A stretch of DNA of 32,508 bases from positions 1 to 32,508 of the forward strand of contig CAZEER010000023.1 of NCBI GenBank assembly GCA_964511215.1. Direction: 5' to 3'. The DNA comes from CAZEER01 sp964511215 (lineage in GTDB: Bacteria > Fidelibacterota > Marinisomatia > Marinisomatales > UBA1611). The notes below the pieces were generated by a model. The model was not told the origin of the DNA. It ran no database searches and saw nothing but the letters and a program-made list of their open reading frames with translations. Below are positions 7,347-15,935 of this stretch, piece after piece. Both the position numbers and the translations under genes were made by a program. Numbering within the stretch: position 1 is the first letter of the stretch; the number at the start of each line of letters is the position of its first letter.

Positions 7347-8458
7347 TTCACGGCGAAGAAATGGTCCTCAATATTGGACCACAGCACCCTGCAACTCATG
7401 GTGTCTTACGTTTACAGGTTAGAACAGATGGCGAGGTAGTCTCTAAAATCACCCCTTATATGGGTTATTTACATAGATGTTTTGAAAAGCATTGTGAAAA
7501 TGTTACTTATGAGCAGGTTATTCCATTTACCGATCGTTGTGATTATTTGGCATCAATGTCAATGAATTTTGGATATGTGGTTGCGATGGAAAGGCTTATG
7601 GATATTAAGGTAAATGAGAGGGTTGAATATATAAGAATTATAATGGCCGAGTTACAACGAATCGCAAGCCATCTTTTATGTACAGGAGTTTTTGGATTAG
7701 ACTTAGGAGCTTTTACTCCATTTTTATGGGCACTCAGGGACCGAGAGAGAATACTGGATTTATTCGAATTAACTTGTGGTGCTCGATTGCTTTATAATTA
7801 TATGTGGGTTGGGGGTTTAAGCCATGACCTCCCGGTTGGTTTTGTAGAGTCAACATTTAAATTTCTTGATTATTTTGAACCAAAGATTGATGAATTAGAA
7901 AACATTTTAGCCCATAATAAAATATTGGTTGAGCGGTCTGCTGATATTGGTGTTATGCCAAAAGATATCGCTATAAGCTATGGTGTAACAGGTCCAAATT
8001 TGAGAGCCTCTGGAGTTAAGTGGGATTTGCGAAAAGATGACCCATATTCGATTTACGATAGGTTTGAATTCGATGTTCCCATTGGTCAAGGATTAAAAGG
8101 AACGGTGGGTGACTGTTGGGACAGGTTCTACGTAAGGATACTCGAAATAAGAGAGAGCGTAAAAATTGTTCGGCAAGCACTTGCCAGTATACCGAAAGAT
8201 GGAGATGTACATCAATCTCTTCCAAAAAAAATACGTCCACCTAAAGGGTCTGTCTATGCTAGAACTGAAACTCCCAGAGGTGACTTAGGATATTATATTG
8301 AGAGTGATGGATCACCAATACCTTATAGATTAAAGATGCGATCTCCTGCCTTTACAGCGCTATCGGTTTTGGATGAGATTGGTGGTGGGTGGCTACTTTC
8401 TGATGTGCTAGCAATACTGGGAAGCCTTGATATTGTCCTTGGAGAGATCGATCGATGA
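7337..8458 (+). CDS. nuoD: NADH-quinone oxidoreductase subunit D
   Basis: A 373-residue 49-kDa subunit, related to hydrogenase large subunits, that lines the quinone cavity with NuoB. Visible motifs in order: NIGPQHPATHGVLRL near the N-terminus, YLHRCFEKHCEN, RIASHLLCTGVFGLDLGA, GVTGPNLRASG, then ARTETPRGDLGYY and the classic C-terminal SLDIVLGEIDR. A purine-rich AAGGAAGG directly precedes the ATG at 7337; an alternative ATG eight codons later is possible. The cysteine pairs that bind Ni-Fe in hydrogenases are absent, as expected for complex I. The stop overlaps nuoH by four bases. Confidence 0.97.
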   Translation: MGVVHGEEMVLNIGPQHPATHGVLRLQVRTDGEVVSKITPYMGYLHRCFEKHCENVTYEQVIPFTDRCDYLASMSMNFGYVVAMERLMDIKVNERVEYIRIIMAELQRIASHLLCTGVFGLDLGAFTPFLWALRDRERILDLFELTCGARLLYNYMWVGGLSHDLPVGFVESTFKFLDYFEPKIDELENILAHNKILVERSADIGVMPKDIAISYGVTGPNLRASGVKWDLRKDDPYSIYDRFEFDVPIGQGLKGTVGDCWDRFYVRILEIRESVKIVRQALASIPKDGDVHQSLPKKIRPPKGSVYARTETPRGDLGYYIESDGSPIPYRLKMRSPAFTALSVLDEIGGGWLLSDVLAILGSLDIVLGEIDR

Positions 8459-9528
8459 CAGTAGACTATATTTTTGAAGGGTTAAATCAGATGTTTTCAG
8501 GTTTTACTGGTAATGAAATTTTCCTAATCATTGCAATTTTATTACCTTGTGTTGGTTGTTTCATTTTTATAGCCCTATATGGACTTGTTGCAATTTATGC
8601 TGAATTAAAAGTATCATCTTTTATTCATGATAAAACTGGTCCTATGGGTCAGGGTGTTGGACTTCATGCTGGAAAGTGGGGTCTACTACAACCTATAGCA
8701 GATGCGATTAAACTTATATTAAAAGAAGATATTATTCCTTCTAGTGCTGATAGGCCTTTATATATTCTTGCGCCATTCATTATTTTTATTGGTGCATTTG
8801 TCAGCTTTGTAGCAATTCCTTTCGGAGAAAAAGTTATAGTGGCTGATATGAATATTGGAATTTTTTATATTCTTGGTATAGGTAGCCTGGCTGTAATTGC
8901 AATAATTTTAGCAGGATGGTCATCCAATAATAAATGGGCACTATATGGTGGCATGAGGTCTGCTGCCCAGATTGTGAGTTATGAAATTCCAGCCGGAATA
9001 TCGTTGGTTGTTGTGATTATGTTAACAAGTTCTCTAAGTATGCAAGAGATTATTGGTTATCAGAGTGGTGGCATGTTTGGCTGGATTCTATTTGATAATC
9101 CATTTATGCCAATAGCATTTGTGATATATTTTATTAGTGCACTAGCTGAAACAAATAGAACACCTTTTGACTTACCTGAATCAGAATCAGAGTTAGTTGC
9201 AGGTTTTGTTACAGAATATTCGGGTATGCGTTATGCCTTCTTTTTCCTTAGCGAATATGCAAATATGTTTGTCGTAAGTGCGGTAGCAGTTACTGCATTT
9301 CTTGGCGGGTGGCAGAGCCCTTTTCCGAATTTTCTAAATACTCCTGGTTGGAGCGTGTTTTGGATGATGAGCAAAATTTCTTTGCTTATATTTGTAATGA
9401 TTTGGATACGTTTTACGGTTCCAAGGTTGCGAGTAGACCAGCTAATGCATTTGTGTTGGAAAGTATTTATCCCAATAGGACTTTTTAATGTCTTTGGGGT
9501 TGCAATCTGGATAATATTGAGAGGATAA
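8455..9528 (+). CDS. nuoH: NADH-quinone oxidoreductase subunit H
   Basis: A 357-residue membrane protein with about eight or nine helices; it links the peripheral arm to the pumping modules. The signature ETNRTPFDLPESESELVAGF and then TEYSGMRYAFFFLSEYANM are clear at about residues 227-266, and ELKVSSFIHDKTGPM is seen early. The start overlaps nuoD by four bases (ATGA). nuoI follows after six bases with its own AAAGGGG ribosome binding site, and nuoG, often found before nuoH in other genomes, is missing here. Confidence 0.97.
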   Translation: MTVDYIFEGLNQMFSGFTGNEIFLIIAILLPCVGCFIFIALYGLVAIYAELKVSSFIHDKTGPMGQGVGLHAGKWGLLQPIADAIKLILKEDIIPSSADRPLYILAPFIIFIGAFVSFVAIPFGEKVIVADMNIGIFYILGIGSLAVIAIILAGWSSNNKWALYGGMRSAAQIVSYEIPAGISLVVVIMLTSSLSMQEIIGYQSGGMFGWILFDNPFMPIAFVIYFISALAETNRTPFDLPESESELVAGFVTEYSGMRYAFFFLSEYANMFVVSAVAVTAFLGGWQSPFPNFLNTPGWSVFWMMSKISLLIFVMIWIRFTVPRLRVDQLMHLCWKVFIPIGLFNVFGVAIWIILRG

Positions 9529-9534
9529 AGGGGT

Positions 9535-10116
9535 ATGGTTAAATATTTTACTGATATTTTTACGGCAACTACAACGATTCTAGGTGGAATGGTACTCACA
9601 TTTAAACATCTCATACGCGCCAAAAAGGATATTGTCACTTTACAGTATCCTGAAGAAAGATGGCCAAGACCAGAGCGTGATATTGGGTTTGAATATAGCA
9701 GCTATAATTCTATCCGTTCTCGTTTACATGTAGATATGGATGACTGTATTGGATGTTTAAAATGTGAAAGAGCTTGCCCTGTGGACTGTATAAAAATTGA
9801 AACAGAAAAAGCTCCTAATAGAGGGGAAGACATCAAGGATATCAAGCATGTTGGTATTACATCAAATGGTACAAAAAAAGCGATGGTTGTTACAAGATTT
9901 GATATTGATATGTCAGAATGTTGCTACTGTAATCTATGCACATATCCTTGCCCTGAAGAATGTATTTTTATGACTGGAGGACCAAATGAAAGTAAACACT
10001 CTATAGATTATGAATTTTCTGAACCGGATCGCACTGATTTAATATATCATTTTGCTAAACCAGGTTCAAAAAATGGAATGACTAAGATGCTAAATCAAAA
10101 AGGTAAAGAGGAATAG
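9535..10116 (+). CDS. nuoI: NADH-quinone oxidoreductase subunit I (two [4Fe-4S] clusters)
   Basis: A 193-residue ferredoxin-like subunit. Two complete CxxCxxCxxxCP motifs are present: Cys71, Cys74, Cys77 and Cys81 in CIGCLKCERACP, and Cys129, Cys132, Cys135 and Cys139 near CYCNLCTYPCPEEC, so clusters N6a and N6b should be intact. In a complex lacking NuoEFG, NuoI is the most exposed cluster carrier and the probable entry point for electrons from a soluble donor. A strong AAAGGGG lies just upstream of the ATG. Confidence 0.97.
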   Translation: MVKYFTDIFTATTTILGGMVLTFKHLIRAKKDIVTLQYPEERWPRPERDIGFEYSSYNSIRSRLHVDMDDCIGCLKCERACPVDCIKIETEKAPNRGEDIKDIKHVGITSNGTKKAMVVTRFDIDMSECCYCNLCTYPCPEECIFMTGGPNESKHSIDYEFSEPDRTDLIYHFAKPGSKNGMTKMLNQKGKEE

Positions 10117-10124
10117 AATAAATA

Positions 10125-10484
10125 ATGGCTGACCTAATTTTTTGGTTTATAGCGGCATTTACTATTCTTTCGGCCGCTTTGGTTGTTTTAAATAATCAAT
10201 TACTTTATTCGGCTATTGCTTTATTATTCACCCTATTTGGTGTAGCAGGTTTATATATCTTTCTTTGGGCAGATTTTGTAGCAGGAATACAACTCTTAGT
10301 TTATATAGGAGGTATTAATGTTTTAATTATATTCGGAATTATGCTTACAAATAAAATATCTTCAGTTAGGCTCTCGCANNNNNNNNNNNNNNNNNNNNNN
10401 NNNNNNNNNNNNNNNNNNNNNNNNNNNNNNNNNNNNNNNNNNNNNNNNNNNNNNNNNNNNNNNNNNNNNNNNNNNNNNAATTGA
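10125..10484 (+). CDS. nuoJ: NADH-quinone oxidoreductase subunit J (interrupted by an assembly gap)
   Basis: The first 84 residues are clear NuoJ: three hydrophobic helices with YSAIALLFTLFGVAGLYIF, then the conserved WADFVAGIQLLVYIGGINVL segment containing the pi-bulge helix. The sequence then enters 100 Ns (10379-10478). The end is placed at the TGA 10482-10484, which shares one base with the nuoK ATG in the tight spacing seen across this operon. NuoJ is normally about 160-200 residues, so the C-terminal half is missing and the true gap is probably longer than 100 bases. I regard this as incomplete data and not a broken gene. Confidence 0.88.
   Translation: MADLIFWFIAAFTILSAALVVLNNQLLYSAIALLFTLFGVAGLYIFLWADFVAGIQLLVYIGGINVLIIFGIMLTNKISSVRLSXXXXXXXXXXXXXXXXXXXXXXXXXXXXXXXXXXN
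10379..10478. other. Assembly gap of exactly 100 Ns
   Basis: A run of exactly 100 undetermined bases inside nuoJ. A round 100 is a common placeholder for a scaffold gap of unknown size. The neighbouring genes on both sides (nuoI and nuoK) are the expected ones, so the join order is credible. Confidence 0.99.
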
Positions 10485-10789
10485 TGGATAATCTCAATAA
10501 TTATCTTTTTATTGCAGCAATTCTTTTTTCACTGGGGATGTTTGGAGTTATTACAAGAAGAAATGGTATCGCTGTGCTTATGGGTGTCGAATTAATTCTG
10601 AATGCTGCAAATATTAATTTTGTTGCCTTCTCCAGATTTGGTGGAATGAATTTAGACGGCCATATTTTTGCACTTTTTGTAATTGTCTTAGCAGCAGCTG
10701 AGGCGGCTGTTGCTTTAGCTATTGTAATAAATATTTATAATAATTTGCACTCTATCAATGTTGATGATGCTTCTTCTATGAGCGAATAA
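10484..10789 (+). CDS. nuoK: NADH-quinone oxidoreductase subunit K
   Basis: A 101-residue protein with three helices. The ATG at 10484 is preferred over the TTG one codon earlier. The two membrane Glu residues needed for proton translocation are in place: Glu36 in GVELILNAANINFVAF and Glu73 in AAAEAAVALAIV. It is homologous to MrpC/MnhC of the antiporters. The stop shares a base with the nuoL start (TAATG). Confidence 0.97.
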   Translation: MDNLNNYLFIAAILFSLGMFGVITRRNGIAVLMGVELILNAANINFVAFSRFGGMNLDGHIFALFVIVLAAAEAAVALAIVINIYNNLHSINVDDASSMSE

Positions 10790-12837
10790 TGGAAAATTTT
10801 GTTATCAATTATTCTCTCTTTATTCTTTTTCTCCCTCTTGTAGCCTTTGTTATAATGATATTTTTTGGCAAAAGATTGCCTAGGGAGGGAGACTGGTTAT
10901 CTATAGGAGCAATTTTTACTACTCTTATATTGGCTTCTATTATGTTTATCTCAATGTTGCTTGAAAATAATCCATACTTTAAGTATGAAGCATCAATCAC
11001 ATGGATTGATATGGGAGCCTTTAACATTCAGCTGGGTTTTCTTATTGATAATATTACCATCATTATGCTTCTTGTCGTTGCACTTATCTCAACATGTACC
11101 CATATTTTTTCTACCCAATATCTTAAAGGTGACATACGATATTCTCGTTATTTTGCTTATCTGGGTCTATTCACTTTTTCTATGAATGGCATAGTGCTGG
11201 CAAACAATTTAATATCAATGTACATGTTTTGGGAGTTGGTTGGTGTTAGCTCATATCTCTTAATTGGTCATTGGTTTGAAAAGGATTCTGCTGCAAATGC
11301 TAGTAAAAAAGCATTTCTAACAAATAGAGTTGGAGATATTGGATTTTTTATTGGAATAATGCTTTTATATAATGCAGTAGGCTCTTTTGCGTTTGGTGAT
11401 ATTTTTAATGGTGTTGCTTCTGAAATGATTACGGGTACCACCTTGACCTTGGCAGGTCTGGGGTTGTTTATGGGTGCTATGGGAAAATCATCGCAGTTTC
11501 CCCTTCATATCTGGTTGCCTGATGCAATGGAAGGCCCAACTCCGGTTTCTGCGCTTATGCACGCCGCAACTATGGTAGCTGCTGGTGTATATTTATCGGT
11601 TAGAATTTTTCCTATACTAACCCCTGAGGCACTCTTAGTTGTAGCATATATTGGAGGTTTCACTGCCTTTTTTGCAGCAACTATTGCAATTACCCAAACA
11701 GATATAAAAAAAGTTTTGGCCTATTCAACAGTTAGTCAGCTTGGTTATATGATTTTAGCTATTGGTACAGGGGTTTATACCGCGGCATTTTTTCATCTAT
11801 TGACCCATGCAATGTTTAAAGCAAATCTATTTTATGGATCAGGATCTGTAATCCATGCGATGCATCATGCATTACATGAAAAACATGACCATACAACTGA
11901 TCCGCAGGATATGCGAAATATGGGTGGATTTAGGAGTAAAATGCCAATTACTCATATGTCCATGCTTCTTAGTACAATGGCTATCGCTGGTGTACCTCTC
12001 TTCTCTGGATTTCTATCCAAAGATGCAATCTTGGCTGGTACTTTATCATTCGCACAGCATCATCCTCAGCATATGCTTCTTCCAATATTTGGATTTGGTG
12101 CGGCTATGATTACTGCTTTTTATATGTTTAGAATGATGTTTATGACTTTTTATGGTAAATCAAAGATGCCTGAATTAATTGATGATATTCATGAATCTCC
12201 CAAGGAAATGGTCGGTCCGATTGCACTACTTGGTACACTTAGTCTATTCGTTTGGTATACACTACCTTATTTTAATCCAATGTCAAGCCATGGCTGGTTT
12301 ACAGATTTAGTGGTACCACGAGATGCGGTAGTACCAGGAAATATGACAGCTCAGTATATCGAAGATGGTGCTCATCACGCTCATCATTTAGCAATGTATT
12401 TTTCGATTGCTGTGGCTTCAATTGGGATTTTATTATCATGGGTTTTCTATATAAAGAAAGGCTTATCTACTGAAGCCTGGGCATCTCGAATGGGGTTTTT
12501 ATATAACTGGAGTTTGAACAAATATTATTTTGATGAAAATTATAATAAATATATTTACCAGCCTGCCTTGAGGTTGGCAAATAAAATTTCGTGGATAGAT
12601 TGGGAATTATACGATAAATATTTTATTAATGGTTTCGCCTATTTGACAACATGGACAAGTCGTATTGTGGGAAAATTTGATTATGATGGTATAGATCAAA
12701 CTCTTGTTGATGGGACTGGTCGTATTGCAAATTTATTTGGTCGTTTATTTAAAACTGTTCAGACTGGAAAACTTCAGAACTATGTGCTGTACCTTACAGC
12801 AGGTATAATCATTATCATGGTAATCCAATCATTTTAA
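10789..12837 (+). CDS. nuoL: NADH-quinone oxidoreductase subunit L
   Basis: A 682-residue MrpA-like antiporter subunit, the distal proton pump with the long lateral helix. Key residues are present: Glu149 in MFWELVGVSSYLLIG and Lys233 in GKSSQFPLHIWLPDAMEGPTPVSALMHAAT. A His-rich stretch at about residues 355-366 (HAMHHALHEKHDH) lies in a loop as in other NuoL proteins. The C-terminal third holds the lateral helix and final anchor. It is somewhat longer than E. coli NuoL (613) because of extended loops around residues 500-560. A 25-base gap separates it from nuoM. Confidence 0.97.
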   Translation: MENFVINYSLFILFLPLVAFVIMIFFGKRLPREGDWLSIGAIFTTLILASIMFISMLLENNPYFKYEASITWIDMGAFNIQLGFLIDNITIIMLLVVALISTCTHIFSTQYLKGDIRYSRYFAYLGLFTFSMNGIVLANNLISMYMFWELVGVSSYLLIGHWFEKDSAANASKKAFLTNRVGDIGFFIGIMLLYNAVGSFAFGDIFNGVASEMITGTTLTLAGLGLFMGAMGKSSQFPLHIWLPDAMEGPTPVSALMHAATMVAAGVYLSVRIFPILTPEALLVVAYIGGFTAFFAATIAITQTDIKKVLAYSTVSQLGYMILAIGTGVYTAAFFHLLTHAMFKANLFYGSGSVIHAMHHALHEKHDHTTDPQDMRNMGGFRSKMPITHMSMLLSTMAIAGVPLFSGFLSKDAILAGTLSFAQHHPQHMLLPIFGFGAAMITAFYMFRMMFMTFYGKSKMPELIDDIHESPKEMVGPIALLGTLSLFVWYTLPYFNPMSSHGWFTDLVVPRDAVVPGNMTAQYIEDGAHHAHHLAMYFSIAVASIGILLSWVFYIKKGLSTEAWASRMGFLYNWSLNKYYFDENYNKYIYQPALRLANKISWIDWELYDKYFINGFAYLTTWTSRIVGKFDYDGIDQTLVDGTGRIANLFGRLFKTVQTGKLQNYVLYLTAGIIIIMVIQSF

Positions 12838-12862
12838 CACAAATGTGTGAGTAGAGGAAAAG

Positions 12863-14410
12863 ATGGAAAACAATATTCTTAGTTGGCTAATCTGGCTGCC
12901 TATCATTGGGATGGCTGCCATTGCATTTATCCCGCGGGATAAAGAAGGTTTAATAAAAAATATTTCCGCATTAACTACAGGAATTCAGTTTATAATGACA
13001 CTGGTTCTGTGGAATAATTTTGATTCCGAAACTGGCTCAGTGCAGTTTCAAGAGAAATATGAATGGATCCCTTCTTTTAATATAGAATATTTTCTTGGAG
13101 TAGATGGCCTCAGCTTGCCTATGGTGATATTGACCGGGTTATTATTTTTTATAGGTGTCTTTGTCAGTTGGAATACGAAAAAAGCAGTAAAGGGATATTT
13201 TGCACTTTTTCTCCTTTTAGACACGGGTGTTATGGGTGTATTTCTTTCATTAGATTTTTTCCTTTTTTATATTTTCTGGGAAGTAATGCTATTACCCATG
13301 TATTTCCTAATAGGCATGTGGGGTGGTCCTCAAAGAGAGTATGCTGCAATTAAATTTTTTCTTTATACTTTGTTTGGATCCATTCTCATGTTGATTGGCA
13401 TCTTAGGTCTATACTTTGCTTGTGGAAAAACTTTTAATATACTAGAGCTTACAAGTGTAGCACCGGAAAATTTGAATGGTCTTTTATGGTGGGGTATGAG
13501 TGCTATAAAAGTTATATGGGTTTTACTTTTTATTGGATTTGCTATTAAAGTACCTGTTTTTCCATTTCACACATGGCTTCCACTTGCACATGTTGAAGCT
13601 CCTACAGCTATATCTGTATTACTTGCTGGTATTTTATTAAAACTAGGTGTCTATGGAATTATCAGAGTGAATTATGGTCTAATGCCAGATGGTGTTTATT
13701 GGTTTTCATATGCATTGGCATTGTTAGGCCTCATTAATGTGATTTGGGGAGGGTTTTGTGCTCTTGCACAGAAAGATTTGAAAAAACTTGTTGCCTATTC
13801 TAGTGTAAATCATATGGGCTATTCTTTGATTGGTATGGCGGCAGTGGTTGCTGCTGGTGAGGCTCATGGGCTAAACATGAAAGCTGCCCAGGCAGGTTTG
13901 GGCGGTGCAGTCTTTCAAATGTTCAACCATGGAACAATTTCTGCTATGTTATTTATTTTAGTGGGTGTTATCTATGAACGAGCACATCATCGTGAGATTG
14001 AGGGTTTTGGTGGACTTGCGAGTCAGATGCCTATTTATACTGGTATTACTGCGGTTGCTTTTTTTGCTGGCTTGGGCCTTCCGGGTCTTTCTGGATTTAT
14101 AAGTGAAGCGATGTGCTTTATTGGTGCATTTCCTGTCTATAAGGGGATTGTAATTGCTTCTACAATTGGGATTCTGCTTAATGCCGCTTATTTTCTATGG
14201 GCTTTTCAAAGAATTTTCTTTGGAAAGCTAAATGAAAAATATTCTGACCTACCTGATATTAACCATCTTGAATTGCTTACGGTGATACCGCTCCTTTTAA
14301 TAACTCTTTTCTTTGGTATCTACCCAGCACCTTATATTAATGCAATATCAAGCACCATGGATGTTATTATTAATCACGTGATCTCAATGGCTACTTTCGT
14401 AAGCATGTAA
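12863..14410 (+). CDS. nuoM: NADH-quinone oxidoreductase subunit M
   Basis: A 515-residue antiporter-like subunit with about 14 helices. The conserved Glu140 is in FYIFWEVMLLPMYFLIG and Lys229 is in FAIKVPVFPFHTWLPLAHVEAPT, both required for proton transfer in the family. YSSVNHMGYSLIG on helix 8-9 is also typical. AGAGGAAAAG before the ATG gives a good ribosome binding site. nuoN follows after nine bases. Confidence 0.97.
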   Translation: MENNILSWLIWLPIIGMAAIAFIPRDKEGLIKNISALTTGIQFIMTLVLWNNFDSETGSVQFQEKYEWIPSFNIEYFLGVDGLSLPMVILTGLLFFIGVFVSWNTKKAVKGYFALFLLLDTGVMGVFLSLDFFLFYIFWEVMLLPMYFLIGMWGGPQREYAAIKFFLYTLFGSILMLIGILGLYFACGKTFNILELTSVAPENLNGLLWWGMSAIKVIWVLLFIGFAIKVPVFPFHTWLPLAHVEAPTAISVLLAGILLKLGVYGIIRVNYGLMPDGVYWFSYALALLGLINVIWGGFCALAQKDLKKLVAYSSVNHMGYSLIGMAAVVAAGEAHGLNMKAAQAGLGGAVFQMFNHGTISAMLFILVGVIYERAHHREIEGFGGLASQMPIYTGITAVAFFAGLGLPGLSGFISEAMCFIGAFPVYKGIVIASTIGILLNAAYFLWAFQRIFFGKLNEKYSDLPDINHLELLTVIPLLLITLFFGIYPAPYINAISSTMDVIINHVISMATFVSM

Positions 14411-14419
14411 CAATCGACA

Positions 14420-15916
14420 ATGAATAATCTCCAGAGCTTAACATATTATTATCCTGAAATAATTTTAACAGTTGTTATTATTACTTCTATTATTTATGAT
14501 TTATTGATTGATAAAAATCAATCTGGGAGAGTTGGTTGGGTATTAGTTTTTGGGCTTATCCTAGTAGCAATTTCACTGCACCTACAGGATGGGTTTCGTA
14601 TCACAACTTTATTTACAGATGCAGTTGTGATAGATCCTTTTGCAATATTTTTTAAAATCCTTATTATATTAGCAACTATCCTAGTCTCTATAGTAAGCCT
14701 GCATTCTGGTGAGCTTTCTCTTTACAGAAAAGGTGAATATTTTGCTCTACTTGGCATAGTTACGTTTGGTCTTTTCTTAATGGTGTCATCCATAGATTTA
14801 ATTATGGTCTATATATCTATAGAAATTGTATCTATAATGTCTTTTGTATTGGCGGGATATCTTAAGCAAGAAGAGCGATCTAATGAGGCAGCTCTGAAAT
14901 ATGTGGTCTATGGTGCCTTTTCTTCAGGTATAATGCTATTTGGCTTGAGTTACGTATATGGTTTAACAGGTAGCACTAATTTTTTTCAAATTTATCAATC
15001 AATTTCCTCTTTAAGCAGTAATCAAACAGAAACTGCAGTTTTGGTGGCATTGCTGATGATCCTTGCAGGATTTGGTTATAAAATATCAGCTGTTCCTTTT
15101 CATTTTTGGACACCAGATGTTTATGAAGGATCACCAACAACCATTACAGCATATTTATCCGTTGCGCCAAAGGCGGGTGCCTTTGCTTTAATGATTAGAT
15201 TTTTTAATCAGGTTTTTGCAGATGGTGGCGCTATGGGTGGTTTAGATGCCTCATCATTTACTGAATTTCCATGGGCGAGCATTCTTAGTTTAATGGCGGT
15301 TGTTACAATGACATTGGGTAATGTGGTAGCCATACAGCAAGACAGTATTAAGCGTATGCTAGCCTATTCTAGTATTGCACATGCTGGTTATATGTTACTT
15401 GCTATGCCAGTAATGTCAGGGGATGGTATTTATGCAATAATGATGTACCTTTTTATGTATCTTTTTATGAACCTGGGAGCATTTTTTGTTGTTATAACAA
15501 TAAAAAACCAGACCGGTGGAGAATCTTTTGATGATTATAAAGGTCTAGGGTGGGAAATGCCTCTTGTGGGTGTTGTCATGACTATATTTATGGTCTCTCT
15601 TACGGGTTTACCGCCAACTGCAGGTTTTATTGGTAAATTTTATATTTTTGCAGCATTAATTAAAGGTGGAAATACTTTCTACTGGTTGGTGATAATTGGA
15701 GGCATTAACAGTGTTGTTTCATTGTATTATTACCTAAGAGTTGTGAAAGTAATGTATTTTGAGGGTGAAAAAAAAGAATCTATTCTTTATCCTCCAAGAG
15801 TGTTAAGTGCTATGTTGATTATTACAGCTGTCCCGACAATTTTTCTGGGATTATATTGGTCACCCGTTGCGGATTGGATTAAGAACTCACTAGTATTTTT
15901 TATCCAAACTATTTAA
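14420..15916 (+). CDS. nuoN: NADH-quinone oxidoreductase subunit N
   Basis: A 498-residue antiporter-like subunit, the last of the complex I genes. Glu135 in VYISIEIVSIMSFVLAGY and Lys221 in GYKISAVPFHFWTPDVYEGSP match the proton-channel residues. YSSIAHAGYMLLA and TGLPPTAGFIGKFYIF are further family motifs. Only 19 bases separate the stop from the nqrA start, with no hairpin between, so transcription probably continues into the nqr genes. Confidence 0.97.
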   Translation: MNNLQSLTYYYPEIILTVVIITSIIYDLLIDKNQSGRVGWVLVFGLILVAISLHLQDGFRITTLFTDAVVIDPFAIFFKILIILATILVSIVSLHSGELSLYRKGEYFALLGIVTFGLFLMVSSIDLIMVYISIEIVSIMSFVLAGYLKQEERSNEAALKYVVYGAFSSGIMLFGLSYVYGLTGSTNFFQIYQSISSLSSNQTETAVLVALLMILAGFGYKISAVPFHFWTPDVYEGSPTTITAYLSVAPKAGAFALMIRFFNQVFADGGAMGGLDASSFTEFPWASILSLMAVVTMTLGNVVAIQQDSIKRMLAYSSIAHAGYMLLAMPVMSGDGIYAIMMYLFMYLFMNLGAFFVVITIKNQTGGESFDDYKGLGWEMPLVGVVMTIFMVSLTGLPPTAGFIGKFYIFAALIKGGNTFYWLVIIGGINSVVSLYYYLRVVKVMYFEGEKKESILYPPRVLSAMLIITAVPTIFLGLYWSPVADWIKNSLVFFIQTI

Positions 15917-15935
15917 ATAACTTATATAAAAATCA

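Noticed and set aside
10379..10478. nuoJ as a pseudogene or a genuinely short subunit
   Set aside because: The interruption is an N run, not a stop or frameshift, and the neighbouring genes are intact; this is missing data.
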